A DNA stretch of 64,000 nt from contig CABYDS010000001.1 of assembly GCA_902517745.1 (NCBI GenBank), positions 182,316-246,315 of the forward strand, in the 5' to 3' direction. This stretch comes from an uncultured Pelagibacteraceae bacterium. Its GTDB lineage: Bacteria > Pseudomonadota > Alphaproteobacteria > Pelagibacterales > Pelagibacteraceae. The notes beneath the pieces were generated by a model. It was not told the origin of the DNA. It saw only the letters and a program-made list of their open reading frames with translations, and did no database searches. The stretch's first letter is position 1. Each line of letters starts with the position of its first letter. Positions 18,761-28,648 of this stretch are shown one piece after another. Made by a program: the position numbers and the translations under genes.

Positions 18761-19912
18761 TTAGAGAAGCTTCTTTTTGTGTGTCCATGGACCTTTTATT
18801 GTTTTAGGTAAAAACTTTCTAAGGTCAAAAAGGACTTTTTCAGACAATTTTCTGTAGGTGGTTAGTTTTCCTCCATATATATTCAATAAAGGTAATTTTT
18901 TTATAATTTTTAAATCAAAAACATAATCTCTTGTGACTTTTGAAGCTGTATTAAAATCTTCAATTAGAGGTCTTATCCCTGAATAAGTATCTACAATGTC
19001 CTTTGTTCTGATTTGTTTTTTTAAGTAATTATTTACTGAACGAATTAAATATGTAATTTCTTTTTTTGATATTCCTTTATTTTCTGGTGATTTAACCTCA
19101 ACTTCTGTAGTTCCAATTAAAGAAAACTTCCCTTTATAAGGTATCACAAATATTATTCTTTTATCAGTATTTTGAAATGTGAATGCAACATTTTCTTTGT
19201 ACAATTTTTTTGTAATAATATGACTTCCTTTAACTAATCTTATTTTTTTCTTAGATTTAATTTTTATATTTTTATTTAAGGTTTCGTTTATCCATGGTCC
19301 AGATGCATTAATTAAAATTTTTGATTTTACTTTTTCACCTTTTTCAAGACTAATAATCCATTCATTGCCAATAATTTCAGCTTTTTTAACTTTGTTATAT
19401 TCTAGTATTTTAGCTTTATTTCTTTTTGCATCTTTAGCATTTAGTTTCGTTAATTTTTTATCGTCAATTTGTATGTCAAAATATTGAAAACCAGTTTTGT
19501 ATTTTTGCTTAAGAATATTTGAAAATTTTTTTGTAAGATCAAACGTTTTTGATTTTGGTATATTGCTTTTGCCACCTAAATTATCATACAAAAATAAACC
19601 AATTTTAATTAACCAGGCTGGTCGAATTTTATCTGCATAAGGAATTATAAAAGGAATCGGTTTGGAAATATGTCTGGCAATTTTATAAACTATTTCTCTT
19701 TCTTTCAGAGATTCTCTAACTAGTTTGAATTCATAATTTTCTAAATAACGAAGACCACCATGTACTAATTTCGTCGACCAAGATGAGGTTGCTCCTCCAA
19801 TCTCACCTTTGTCAGCTAAACAAACTGATAAACCTCTACCTGCAGCATCTCTTGCAATACCTGCACCGTTTATACCGCCACCTATTATGAATAAATCAAA
19901 TTTTTTAGACAT
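18761..19912 (-). CDS. glpD: FAD-dependent glycerol-3-phosphate dehydrogenase, catalytic domain only
   Basis: ORF 383 aa; DLFIIGGGINGAGIARDAAGRGLSVCLADKGEIGGATSSWSTKLVHGGLRYLE, YGGKLTTYRKLSE; ends at GPWTHKKKLL. Confidence 0.9.
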   Translation of the reverse strand: MSKKFDLFIIGGGINGAGIARDAAGRGLSVCLADKGEIGGATSSWSTKLVHGGLRYLENYEFKLVRESLKEREIVYKIARHISKPIPFIIPYADKIRPAWLIKIGLFLYDNLGGKSNIPKSKTFDLTKKFSNILKQKYKTGFQYFDIQIDDKKLTKLNAKDAKRNKAKILEYNKVKKAEIIGNEWIISLEKGEKVKSKILINASGPWINETLNKNIKIKSKKKIRLVKGSHIITKKLYKENVAFTFQNTDKRIIFVIPYKGKFSLIGTTEVEVKSPENKGISKKEITYLIRSVNNYLKKQIRTKDIVDTYSGIRPLIEDFNTASKVTRDYVFDLKIIKKLPLLNIYGGKLTTYRKLSEKVLFDLRKFLPKTIKGPWTHKKKLL

Positions 19913-20052
19913 TTAAATTATGATTTGTTTTAAAATATACAACCTCTTTTAGAAATTTAAAATTTTTAAATGCAATTATTTACAATTTCATAATATCTTA
20001 ACATTAATAAATTATTAATAAAAAATTAAATAAACTTAACAGAAGGATAGAT

Positions 20053-21360
20053 ATGAAAAAAATACTTAGTGTTTTAACAATTCTATTTACTTTCTCTTTT
20101 ACATCACACAGTTATTCAAAAACAGAAATTCATTGGTGGTACGGAAACAGTGGTTTTCTTGGTGATGTAATTATTGAAATTGCAAATAGATTTAACGCTT
20201 CACAAGATCAATATACGGTCATTCCTACAGGAAAAGGAAGTTATGAAGATAACATGGCGGCAACTATTGCTGCATTTAGAGCAGGCGACCAACCACACTA
20301 TTCACAGGTTTATGATGCTGGTGCTGCAATCATGGTAGCTCAAGTAAAAAATGGTGTTGTTATCGGTTTTGAAGAAATGGCTAAGAAATATGGCATTGAT
20401 GTAGATGCTGACAACTATATTCCAGGCATTAAAAATTTCTATGCCGACTCTGATGGAAAAATGATTGGTGTACCTTTCAATAGTTCAACTTGTTTGATGT
20501 ATGCAAACATGGACATTTTGAAAGAGGTTGGAATTGAATCTGTGCCAAAAACTTATGAAGAATTTGAGGCCATGGCTCCAAAAATCAAAGCTGCTGGATA
20601 CATTCCTTTAGTTCAAAGTCATAGTCCATGGATTTGGACTGAAAATTTCTTTTCTAGACATAATTTATTAATGTTAGATGGAAATAATGGTTACGATGCT
20701 GTTCCTACAAAAACTTTATTCGCTGAAACTGATGCATTTGTCTATCATTGGAAGAAAGTTAAAGAATGGTATGATAAAGGTTTATATGGCTATAAAGGAA
20801 GAGCGTGGGGAGACAATCAAGCACCATTTATAGCAGGTGAAGCTGCATTTTGGTTTGGTTCTGCTGCATCATTTGGTGGAATGAAAGGTGTTGTTCCAAA
20901 CTTTACAGTTAATCATATTCCTTACTGGGATTCAGTAACCAAAGGAAAAGAGTATCCAACTTTTATAGGTGGTGCTGCTAACTGGATCTTAAATGGTCAT
21001 ACTGAGGAAGAGTACAAAGGACTTGCTAAATTTATAGAATTTATGGGTTCTCCAGAAATGGATCTGTATTATCACAATATGACTGGTTACTCTGCAGTGA
21101 CTAAAGGTGGTATAGAGTTAGCTGAAACTATAAATTTCTATAGAGCTTCTCCATATCATAAAGCAGTTGGTGAACAATTAAGCTTAGAAGGTTCAACTAT
21201 TCCTGGTGGATATAGAGCTGGTAATTGGCCCCAAATTCGTGAAGTAATTTACGAAAATATTGAGCCAATGTTAAACGGCAAAATATCAATCGAAAAAGGA
21301 TTGCAGAATATGGACAAAGGTGCAGCTAAATTGTTAAAGCAATTTGCTAAAACTTTGTAA
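20053..21360 (+). CDS. ugpB: Glycerol-3-phosphate-type ABC transporter substrate-binding protein
   Basis: ORF 435 aa; signal peptide, EIHWWYGNSGFLGD, LEGSTIPGGYRAGNWPQIREVIYENIEPML; neighbours ugpA/E/C/Q. Confidence 0.85.
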   Translation: MKKILSVLTILFTFSFTSHSYSKTEIHWWYGNSGFLGDVIIEIANRFNASQDQYTVIPTGKGSYEDNMAATIAAFRAGDQPHYSQVYDAGAAIMVAQVKNGVVIGFEEMAKKYGIDVDADNYIPGIKNFYADSDGKMIGVPFNSSTCLMYANMDILKEVGIESVPKTYEEFEAMAPKIKAAGYIPLVQSHSPWIWTENFFSRHNLLMLDGNNGYDAVPTKTLFAETDAFVYHWKKVKEWYDKGLYGYKGRAWGDNQAPFIAGEAAFWFGSAASFGGMKGVVPNFTVNHIPYWDSVTKGKEYPTFIGGAANWILNGHTEEEYKGLAKFIEFMGSPEMDLYYHNMTGYSAVTKGGIELAETINFYRASPYHKAVGEQLSLEGSTIPGGYRAGNWPQIREVIYENIEPMLNGKISIEKGLQNMDKGAAKLLKQFAKTL

Positions 21361-21373
21361 GAATAATTAAAAC

Positions 21374-21412
21374 AATAAGGAGGGTATTAATTTACCCTCC
21401 TTATTTATTTTT
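21374..21412 (+). terminator. Terminator-like hairpin between ugpB and ugpA
   Basis: AATAAGGAGGGTA (21374-21386) / TTAATT / TACCCTCCTTATT (21393-21405): perfect 13-bp stem, T-rich tail TATTTTT. Confidence 0.9.
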
Positions 21413-21420
21413 ACAAAAGT

Positions 21421-22299
21421 ATGAAAAAAGTCCAATTCAAATCTAGCTATTCACAATATCTTTTCTTAGCTCCGCAGCTAGGTATATTGTTAATTTTTTT
21501 ATATTGGCCAATCATACAAACCTTTAGAGATGCATTTACAATGCAAGATGCTTTTGGATTTGGATCGAAGTTTGTATGGTTTGACAATTTTTTATTTATT
21601 TTTGATGATCCAGCTTATTTCATAGCTTTCAAATTTACTATTATTTATAGTTTTGTTATTACGTTAATTACAGGCTCAATTGGATTATTACTTGCCGTTC
21701 AGGCTAATAATGTAATGCATGGTAAAAGCACTTACAAAACACTTTTAATTTGGCCTTATGCAATTGCGCCTGCGGTAGTCGGTGTAATGGCAAATTATTT
21801 TTTTAGTGAAAGATTTGGTCTTCTTTATCATTTATTTCACGAACTGTGGGGATTTAATTGGTACGAAAGTGTGTTCGACTCTTATATTTACGTAATCATA
21901 GCTGGTTCTTGGAAGCAAATCAGTGCTAATTTTATTTTCTTCTTGGCTGGACTTCAAGCTATACAAAAATCTGTAATTGAAGCATCAATGATTGACTGTA
22001 AAAATAGTTTTAGAAGATTTTGGACAATTACATTCCCATTATTAATGCCAACTACATTCTTTTTAATAATTATTAATATAACGTATGCTTTCTTTGATAC
22101 ATTTGGAATTATTGATACCACAACAATAGGTGCTCCTTCTGGTGAAACAAGAACTCTAGTTTATAAAGCTTACATGGATGGATTTAGAGGACTGGATTTA
22201 GGAAGTGCAGGAGCTCAATCAATAATGATGATGTTGATTGTATTAGTAATTACGATTTTTCAATTTAGATATATCGAAGGGAAAATACATTATAATTAA
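21421..22299 (+). CDS. ugpA: sn-glycerol-3-phosphate ABC transporter permease
   Basis: ORF 292 aa; binding-protein-dependent permease with EASMIDCKNSFRRFWTITFPLLMPT (EAA loop). Confidence 0.85.
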   Translation: MKKVQFKSSYSQYLFLAPQLGILLIFLYWPIIQTFRDAFTMQDAFGFGSKFVWFDNFLFIFDDPAYFIAFKFTIIYSFVITLITGSIGLLLAVQANNVMHGKSTYKTLLIWPYAIAPAVVGVMANYFFSERFGLLYHLFHELWGFNWYESVFDSYIYVIIAGSWKQISANFIFFLAGLQAIQKSVIEASMIDCKNSFRRFWTITFPLLMPTTFFLIIINITYAFFDTFGIIDTTTIGAPSGETRTLVYKAYMDGFRGLDLGSAGAQSIMMMLIVLVITIFQFRYIEGKIHYN

Positions 22300-23120
22300 T
22301 GACTAGATTTATCACATCAAGTTTTTCACATTTAATTTTACTCATTGGAATACTAATCATGGTAGTTCCTGTATGGATGATTTTTGCTAGCTCTACGCAC
22401 ACGAGTTCAATGATTAATATGAATGGTCTCCAAATGTTTTTAGGAGATAGCTTTTATGAAAATTACTTACGAGTTTTATTATATCAGGGTGGTTTTTTTA
22501 AAGAGATAACAGCATTAAAAATGTTTTTTAATAGTTTTATCATGGCTACAGGAGTTGCAATATTATCCGTTGTTACATCTTTAATGGCTGCTTACGCGTT
22601 GGTTTATTACAGAATAAAATATGCAACATTATTGTTTTGGATTATATTTATTACAATTTTAGTACCATTAGAGTTAAGAATTTTCCCCACTTATTCAGTA
22701 ATGGCTGAGCTTAATCTAGTGAATTCTTACTTTGGATTAATAGTTCCTATTTCAGCATCAGCTATAGCAACATTATTCTTTCGCCAATTTTATAAAACCG
22801 TTCCAGATGAATTACTTGAATCCGCAAAACTTGATGGAGCAAATACCTGGAGATTTTTTGTTGATTTTTTAATTCCTTTGTCAAAAACAATGATTGTAGC
22901 GATGTTAATATTTATGTTTGTTTTTGGCTACAATCAGTATCTATGGCCATTATTGGTAACAACTTCAGAACAATATTGGACAGTGGTTATGGGATTAAAA
23001 ATGATGTCGGGTTCAATTGTTCATCGTTTTGCTTTCGTGATGATGTCTATGGTGCCACCAATTTTAATTATAATTGTGTTGCAGAAATATTTTATTAAGG
23101 GGGTTTTTCAAGATAAATGA
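22299..23120 (+). CDS. ugpE: sn-glycerol-3-phosphate ABC transporter permease, UgpE-like copy 1
   Basis: ORF 273 aa; LLESAKLDGANTWRFFVDFLIPLSKT EAA loop; tandem with a paralogue. Confidence 0.85.
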   Translation: MTRFITSSFSHLILLIGILIMVVPVWMIFASSTHTSSMINMNGLQMFLGDSFYENYLRVLLYQGGFFKEITALKMFFNSFIMATGVAILSVVTSLMAAYALVYYRIKYATLLFWIIFITILVPLELRIFPTYSVMAELNLVNSYFGLIVPISASAIATLFFRQFYKTVPDELLESAKLDGANTWRFFVDFLIPLSKTMIVAMLIFMFVFGYNQYLWPLLVTTSEQYWTVVMGLKMMSGSIVHRFAFVMMSMVPPILIIIVLQKYFIKGVFQDK

Positions 23121-23968
23121 AAATTAAACCACTTCAAATAATTGCTCATATTATTTTAATACTAGGAGTCTTGTTAATGGTAGTTCCTATTTGGATATCT
23201 TTTGCAAGTTCTTCGCATGACTCTGTAACTATATTAACCGAAGGTATGAAGTTTCATATAGGTGATCAGCTAGCAAGAAACTATAACGAAGTTTTAAATG
23301 AAAAAGGTGGTTGGTCAGAAGAAGTGACTGCTGCAAAAATGTTTATTAATAGTTTTATAATGGCATTAGGAATTGCAACACTTAAGGTAGTTATTTCAGC
23401 AATGTCAGCATATGCTTTGGTTTATTATAGATTTAAATTAGCTGTACCAATTTTTTGGTTAATCTTTATTACTCTACTTGTTCCTTTGGAGGTAAGGATT
23501 TTTCCAAGCTATAAAATTGTATCTGATTTAGGTTTAACAAATTCATATACAGGCCTTATCCTTCCATTAGTTGCTTCAGCTACAGCAACATTTTTCTTCA
23601 GACAATTTTATAAAACAATTCCAGATGAACTCTTGGAGTCAGCAAAATTAGACGGAGCAAATGCTTGGAGTTTTTTCATAGATTTCTTGGTTCCATTATC
23701 TAAAACCATGATAGCAGCAATGTTTATCTTTATGTTTGTATATGGATACAGCCAATATTTATGGCCACTAATAATGACAACTGCAGAAGAATACTGGACT
23801 GTTGTAATGGGAATGAAGATTATTTACACAGAAAGCTATGAAGGAGTTGCTCTGCCAAGAACTGCAGAAAGATTTGCGTATATCATTTTGTCAATGATCC
23901 CACCAGTTTTAGTGGTAGTATTTTTACAAAAATGGTTCATAAAAGGATTAATTCAAACGGAGAAATAA
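23117..23968 (+). CDS. sn-glycerol-3-phosphate ABC transporter permease, UgpE-like copy 2
   Basis: ORF 283 aa; colinear with the preceding ORF, sharing FFRQFYKT(V/I)PDELLESAKLDGAN; ATGA overlap with copy 1. Confidence 0.85.
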   Translation: MKIKPLQIIAHIILILGVLLMVVPIWISFASSSHDSVTILTEGMKFHIGDQLARNYNEVLNEKGGWSEEVTAAKMFINSFIMALGIATLKVVISAMSAYALVYYRFKLAVPIFWLIFITLLVPLEVRIFPSYKIVSDLGLTNSYTGLILPLVASATATFFFRQFYKTIPDELLESAKLDGANAWSFFIDFLVPLSKTMIAAMFIFMFVYGYSQYLWPLIMTTAEEYWTVVMGMKIIYTESYEGVALPRTAERFAYIILSMIPPVLVVVFLQKWFIKGLIQTEK

Positions 23969-25021
23969 ATGAGCTTTTTAGATTTAAAAAATGTGACTAA
24001 GATTTACCCAAATGGAACTAAGGCTGTTCATGAAACTTCATTAAGTGTTGATGAAGGTGAGTTTATGGTTTTTGTAGGACCTAGTGGATGTGGAAAATCA
24101 ACTTTATTAAGAATGGTTGCAGGCTTAGAGGATATTACAGAGGGTGATATTAATCTTGATGGAAAATTAATTAATGAGGTAGATCCGTCTGAAAGAGATG
24201 TAGCAATGGTGTTTCAGAACTATGCATTATACCCACATATGAATGTTTATAATAACTTGGCTTATGGTCTAAAAAACAGAGGAATTGACAAAGAAACAAT
24301 CGAGCAAAAAGTAAATGATGCAGCTAAGCTGTTACAAATTTCAGATTATTTACAGAGAAAACCTTCAATGTTATCTGGAGGTCAAAGGCAAAGGGTTGCA
24401 ATGGGTAGAGCAATTGTTAGAAATCCAAAAATATTCTTATTTGATGAACCTCTTTCAAATTTAGATGCAAAATTAAGAATTCAGATGAGACTTGAAATCA
24501 AAAAACTTCAACAGAAAGTTGGAGTAACAAGCATATTTGTTACGCATGATCAAGTAGAGGCCATGACACTTGCTGATAGATTAGCAGTTATTAACAATGG
24601 AATTATTGAACAGCTTGGAACTCCTATTGAGATATATGATAATCCAAAATCATTATTTGTTGCTGGTTTTATTGGCTCACCTCAAATGAATTTTTTAGAT
24701 GGTAATATAAAAAATAAAACATTATCTGCAGAAGGTTTTGAAATTAAAGATATTGATAGTGACTTTGAGGGAGAAGTAAAATTAGGAATAAGACCTGAAC
24801 ATTTAAGTCAAAGTGAAAATAGTTTAATTAATTTAAAAGTAGACTTAGTGGAACAACTTGGTTCGGATAATCTTGTTTATGGTCAATTAAAAGACAAAAA
24901 AGACTTTTGTTATAGGTGTCCGGGAAATCTAACTATTGAAAAAGGTGCTGATCTAAGTCTTAATATTGAGAACAATAAATATTATATTTTTGATAAAAGC
25001 ACTGGCAAAAGAGTTAATTAA
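23969..25021 (+). CDS. ugpC: sn-glycerol-3-phosphate ABC transporter ATP-binding protein
   Basis: ORF 350 aa; Walker A GPSGCGKST, LSGGQRQRVAMGRA, FLFDEPLSNLDAKLR. Confidence 0.9.
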   Translation: MSFLDLKNVTKIYPNGTKAVHETSLSVDEGEFMVFVGPSGCGKSTLLRMVAGLEDITEGDINLDGKLINEVDPSERDVAMVFQNYALYPHMNVYNNLAYGLKNRGIDKETIEQKVNDAAKLLQISDYLQRKPSMLSGGQRQRVAMGRAIVRNPKIFLFDEPLSNLDAKLRIQMRLEIKKLQQKVGVTSIFVTHDQVEAMTLADRLAVINNGIIEQLGTPIEIYDNPKSLFVAGFIGSPQMNFLDGNIKNKTLSAEGFEIKDIDSDFEGEVKLGIRPEHLSQSENSLINLKVDLVEQLGSDNLVYGQLKDKKDFCYRCPGNLTIEKGADLSLNIENNKYYIFDKSTGKRVN

Positions 25022-25023
25022 TT

Positions 25024-25944
25024 TTGATTTTAAGCAAACCAAATCATATAAAAATTTATGGTCACCGAGGAGCAAGAGGAGATCTTCCCGAAAACACTCT
25101 AGAAAGTTTTAAATACTTATTTGAAAACAATATTAATGCATACGAAACAGATATATTAATTTCTAAGGATCTTGTACCAGTTATTGCTCATGATTTTAGA
25201 TTAGATCCAAGCAGAACAAAAGATAATGAGGGGAATTGGATAGAGGATGAAAATTTAAAAATATTTGATTTAACTTATGCAGAACTTTCAAAGTTTGATG
25301 TAGGTTCAGTAAATAAATTATCCAGATACGGAAGAAGATTTATTAATCAAAAAAAATTAGAAAACCAAAGAATACCAAAACTTTCTGAATTATTAGAAAT
25401 GTCTTCAAAAAATAAATCTGAAAAATTATTAATAAATTTAGAAATTAAATCTACACCAGAGGAAGAAAATTTGACACCAGAACCAGAAGATACAGTAAAA
25501 TTAATTATGAACGATATAAATGAATCATCTTTAAAAGATAAAATAATCGTTTCATCATTTGATTGGAGAACTTTATCAGTAATTAAAAATCAGTATCCTG
25601 AAATTCCAAGAGCTTACTTAACTCAACATTTGACAGGAATTAATATTAATCAAACTATTTACAACAGATCTCCATGGTTGAGTTTTTTGCCTTATTATGA
25701 AGATCATGAATTGCCAAAAATTATAAAGTCACAAGGTGGAAAAGCTTGGCATCCATACCGAAAAGACATTACAAAAAAACTTGTCGATATTTCTCATCAA
25801 GAAGAATTGCCAGTAAATGTATGGACAGTAAACAAAGAGTACGAAATGTTAAAGATGGTTGAGTACGGTGTAGATGGTATTATGACAGATTATCCATTAA
25901 GGTTGAAAGAACTTTGTGAGAAAGAAAATATAAAATGGTTTTAG
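25024..25944 (+). CDS. ugpQ: Glycerophosphodiester phosphodiesterase
   Basis: ORF 306 aa, TTG start; YGHRGARGDLPENTLESFKY, ETDILISKDLVPVIAHD, GVDGIMTDYPLRL. Confidence 0.9.
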   Translation: MILSKPNHIKIYGHRGARGDLPENTLESFKYLFENNINAYETDILISKDLVPVIAHDFRLDPSRTKDNEGNWIEDENLKIFDLTYAELSKFDVGSVNKLSRYGRRFINQKKLENQRIPKLSELLEMSSKNKSEKLLINLEIKSTPEEENLTPEPEDTVKLIMNDINESSLKDKIIVSSFDWRTLSVIKNQYPEIPRAYLTQHLTGININQTIYNRSPWLSFLPYYEDHELPKIIKSQGGKAWHPYRKDITKKLVDISHQEELPVNVWTVNKEYEMLKMVEYGVDGIMTDYPLRLKELCEKENIKWF

Positions 25945-25953
25945 TTTATCTTA

Positions 25954-26673
25954 ATGGATTTAAATATAGTTAATAACCAAGAGAAATTTTTAGCAGGAAA
26001 ACTTGAAGGATATACTTTAAAAGGTGCAGAAAATAAATTTGATGATAGAGGAAATCCTTTACCATTTCCAGGCTGCACAATAATTTGCAATATTCCTCTT
26101 AATACTAATTTATCTGATCAAATTATTAGTTTTCAAAAAAATATAGAGAATTTTAACCCCAAAAAAACTTACTTCTATTTACCTCCATCCAGTTTTCATA
26201 TGACATTATTTGATTGTTGTAATTTTAATACAAAAGACACTAATTATTGGCCATCAGATATAGATCCTGATATGGATTATAAAGATATAGCTGTTGAATT
26301 AAATAGAAGAATTCAGAACTATATCTTTCCAAAAGAATTCAATCTTAAACTAAAAATGTTTTTTGGAGGATACAGTATTATTTTAGAACCATATTCTGAA
26401 AAGGATGAAAAAATATTAAGAAATTGTAGAGATGAACTAAGTAGCTTATTAAAAATTAAATTTGAAAACCATCAAAGATATACTTTTCATATTACTTTGG
26501 CATATATCTTAAGAGAGCTTAGTGAGATTGAAATAAGTAATTTAATTGAATTTAATAAAAAACTATTTTTAGACTTTAGTAAAAAATTTCCAAAAATTAC
26601 TTTTTCAAAACCTGAAATGTGTACTTTTGAGAACATGTTAGAATTTAAAAGTGTTAATCCTTCCAGTCTGTAA
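25954..26673 (+). CDS. 2H phosphoesterase-superfamily protein (DUF1868-like)
   Basis: ORF 239 aa; two HxT motifs, SSFHMTLFD and YTFHITLAY, diagnostic of 2H phosphoesterases. Confidence 0.75.
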   Translation: MDLNIVNNQEKFLAGKLEGYTLKGAENKFDDRGNPLPFPGCTIICNIPLNTNLSDQIISFQKNIENFNPKKTYFYLPPSSFHMTLFDCCNFNTKDTNYWPSDIDPDMDYKDIAVELNRRIQNYIFPKEFNLKLKMFFGGYSIILEPYSEKDEKILRNCRDELSSLLKIKFENHQRYTFHITLAYILRELSEIEISNLIEFNKKLFLDFSKKFPKITFSKPEMCTFENMLEFKSVNPSSL

Positions 26674-26690
26674 CAGTTTTTAATTCTAAA
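26657..26690. repeat. Short imperfect direct repeat, copy A (flanks 5'-nucleotidase gene)
   Basis: ATCCTTCCAGtcTGTAacAGTTTTTAaTTcTAaA matches 28649-28682 in 27 of 34 columns (hand count), including an exact 10-mer. Confidence 0.5.
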
Positions 26691-26872
26691 TATTCTTTAA
26701 GCCCCAAACTCAATCAGCTCATAATAGATATGATTATTTGTTATTATTAAAATTTTCATCAAATTTAAAATTGTTTTTTATCGAGCATAAGTAATAATTA
26801 GTTTAAATTTTTTTAATAAATCTTTCACTTTTTAGTAAAAATACTTTCATATTTTATAACGATTATCCCGTC

Positions 26873-28636
26873 ATGAAATTATTTTTAATTATTTTTTCAC
26901 TTATTTTAAGTTCATCAGCTTTAGCAGATAAAATTACCATTTTACATATAAATGATCATCACTCTCATTTGGAACCAAATAAAAGACTTGATTTAAATTT
27001 AGATGGTGAAAAGACGAGAGTTGTATCAGGCGGTTTTCCATCTGTCGTAGCAAAATTTAAAGAATTAAAATTAAAAAATGAAAATGTTATCAAGCTTCAT
27101 GCGGGTGATGCTATTACAGGGACATTATATTACACTCTTTTCAAGGGCAAAGCAGATGCAGAAATGATGAATCAAATTTGTTTTGATGCTTTCGCTATAG
27201 GAAATCATGAATTTGATGATGGTGATAAGAGTTTAGTTGAGTTTTTAGATTATCTTCATACTGATAAGTGTAAGACTCCAGTTTTGTCAGCAAACATTAA
27301 AGCAAAAATAAACTCACCTTTGTCAAAAAAAATTAAACCTTACACTATAATCAATAAAGGAAATCAAAAAATTGGAGTAATTGGAATTGTGATCTCAAAA
27401 AAAACGAGAGAGTCATCAAATCCAGACGACACAACTTTATTTTTAGATGAAATTAATTCAGCACAAGAAAATATAAATAAGCTTAAACAACAAGGAATCA
27501 ATAAGATAATTCTTTTAACTCATTATGGATATAAAAATGAGATTAACATGGCTAAACTTCTCACAGATGTTGATGTTATAGTTGGAGGTGATTCTCATAG
27601 TCTAACTGGAGATTTCGATAATGTAGGACTAAATTCTAATGGGGCCTACCCAACTGTAGCCAAAAATAAAAATGAGGAAGATGTTTGTATAGTTACAGCA
27701 TGGGAATATTCTCAAATTGTTGGAGAACTTAATATCGAGTTTAATAACGATGGCACCATCAAGTCATGTGATGGAATACCACATATAATGTTAGATGATT
27801 CCTTTAAGAGAAAAGATTCAAATGGAAAAAGAGTTGAGATAGATGGTAATTATAGAGAAGCCGTATACAAGGCTATCGAAGTTAATCCAAATATTTCAAT
27901 CGTAGAGGCTGACGCACAAGCATCAAAAATATTAGAAAAATACAAAAATGAAGTTAAAGAAAAAAGCAGTGAAGTAATTGGCAGAGTAACTGATGATTTA
28001 TGTCTTGAAAGAATTCCTGGACAAGGAAAGTCAAAACTTTGTGATGTATCAAAAACTGAAAAAAATGGATCCGATATTTCGAATATTGTAGCACACGCCT
28101 TCAGAGAAATGTCCAAATTAAGTGATATTGCAATTCAAAATGGTGGTGGAACAAGAATAGATATAAAAGAAGGCAATATTACAATTGGGGACGCGTATAC
28201 TTTATTACCTTTCAGTAATACTATTGTAGAATTGAAAATGAGTGGAGAAGAAATTAAAAATGTTTTGGAAGACTCAATTGATTATGCTTTAACTCCAGAT
28301 GGTTCTACAGGAGCCTATCCATATGCTGCTGGATTGAGATGGGATGTTCAAGCAAGCAATAGTAAAGGAAATAGAGTGATAAATTTAGAGTTTAAGGGTA
28401 GAACAGACAAGAGTTGGGTAAAGATAAATCCAAGTAAGACTTATACAGTAGCAACAAATAACTATATTGCAGCTGGTAAAGATGGATATAAAACTTTTGG
28501 AATTATATCTAAGCAAGGAAGAGTAGTAAATACATATCTCGGCTATGCTCAATCTTTTGTAGATTATGTCAAAAAGATAAAAACTTTATCAAAACTTCCC
28601 TTGTCAGAATATTCAACTCAATCTTTCACTAAATAA
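26873..28636 (+). CDS. Secreted 5'-nucleotidase / UshA-like metallophosphoesterase
   Basis: ORF 587 aa; signal peptide, ILHINDHHSHLEP, GNHEFDDGD, NGGGTRIDIKEGNIT. Confidence 0.9.
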   Translation: MKLFLIIFSLILSSSALADKITILHINDHHSHLEPNKRLDLNLDGEKTRVVSGGFPSVVAKFKELKLKNENVIKLHAGDAITGTLYYTLFKGKADAEMMNQICFDAFAIGNHEFDDGDKSLVEFLDYLHTDKCKTPVLSANIKAKINSPLSKKIKPYTIINKGNQKIGVIGIVISKKTRESSNPDDTTLFLDEINSAQENINKLKQQGINKIILLTHYGYKNEINMAKLLTDVDVIVGGDSHSLTGDFDNVGLNSNGAYPTVAKNKNEEDVCIVTAWEYSQIVGELNIEFNNDGTIKSCDGIPHIMLDDSFKRKDSNGKRVEIDGNYREAVYKAIEVNPNISIVEADAQASKILEKYKNEVKEKSSEVIGRVTDDLCLERIPGQGKSKLCDVSKTEKNGSDISNIVAHAFREMSKLSDIAIQNGGGTRIDIKEGNITIGDAYTLLPFSNTIVELKMSGEEIKNVLEDSIDYALTPDGSTGAYPYAAGLRWDVQASNSKGNRVINLEFKGRTDKSWVKINPSKTYTVATNNYIAAGKDGYKTFGIISKQGRVVNTYLGYAQSFVDYVKKIKTLSKLPLSEYSTQSFTK

Positions 28637-28648
28637 TTTAAATTTCAT

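Noticed and set aside
19913-20052. Near-palindromic ATTTAAAATTTTTAAAT between glpD and ugpB as an operator
   Set aside because: Pure A/T dyads are expected by chance in this composition; no supporting conservation available.
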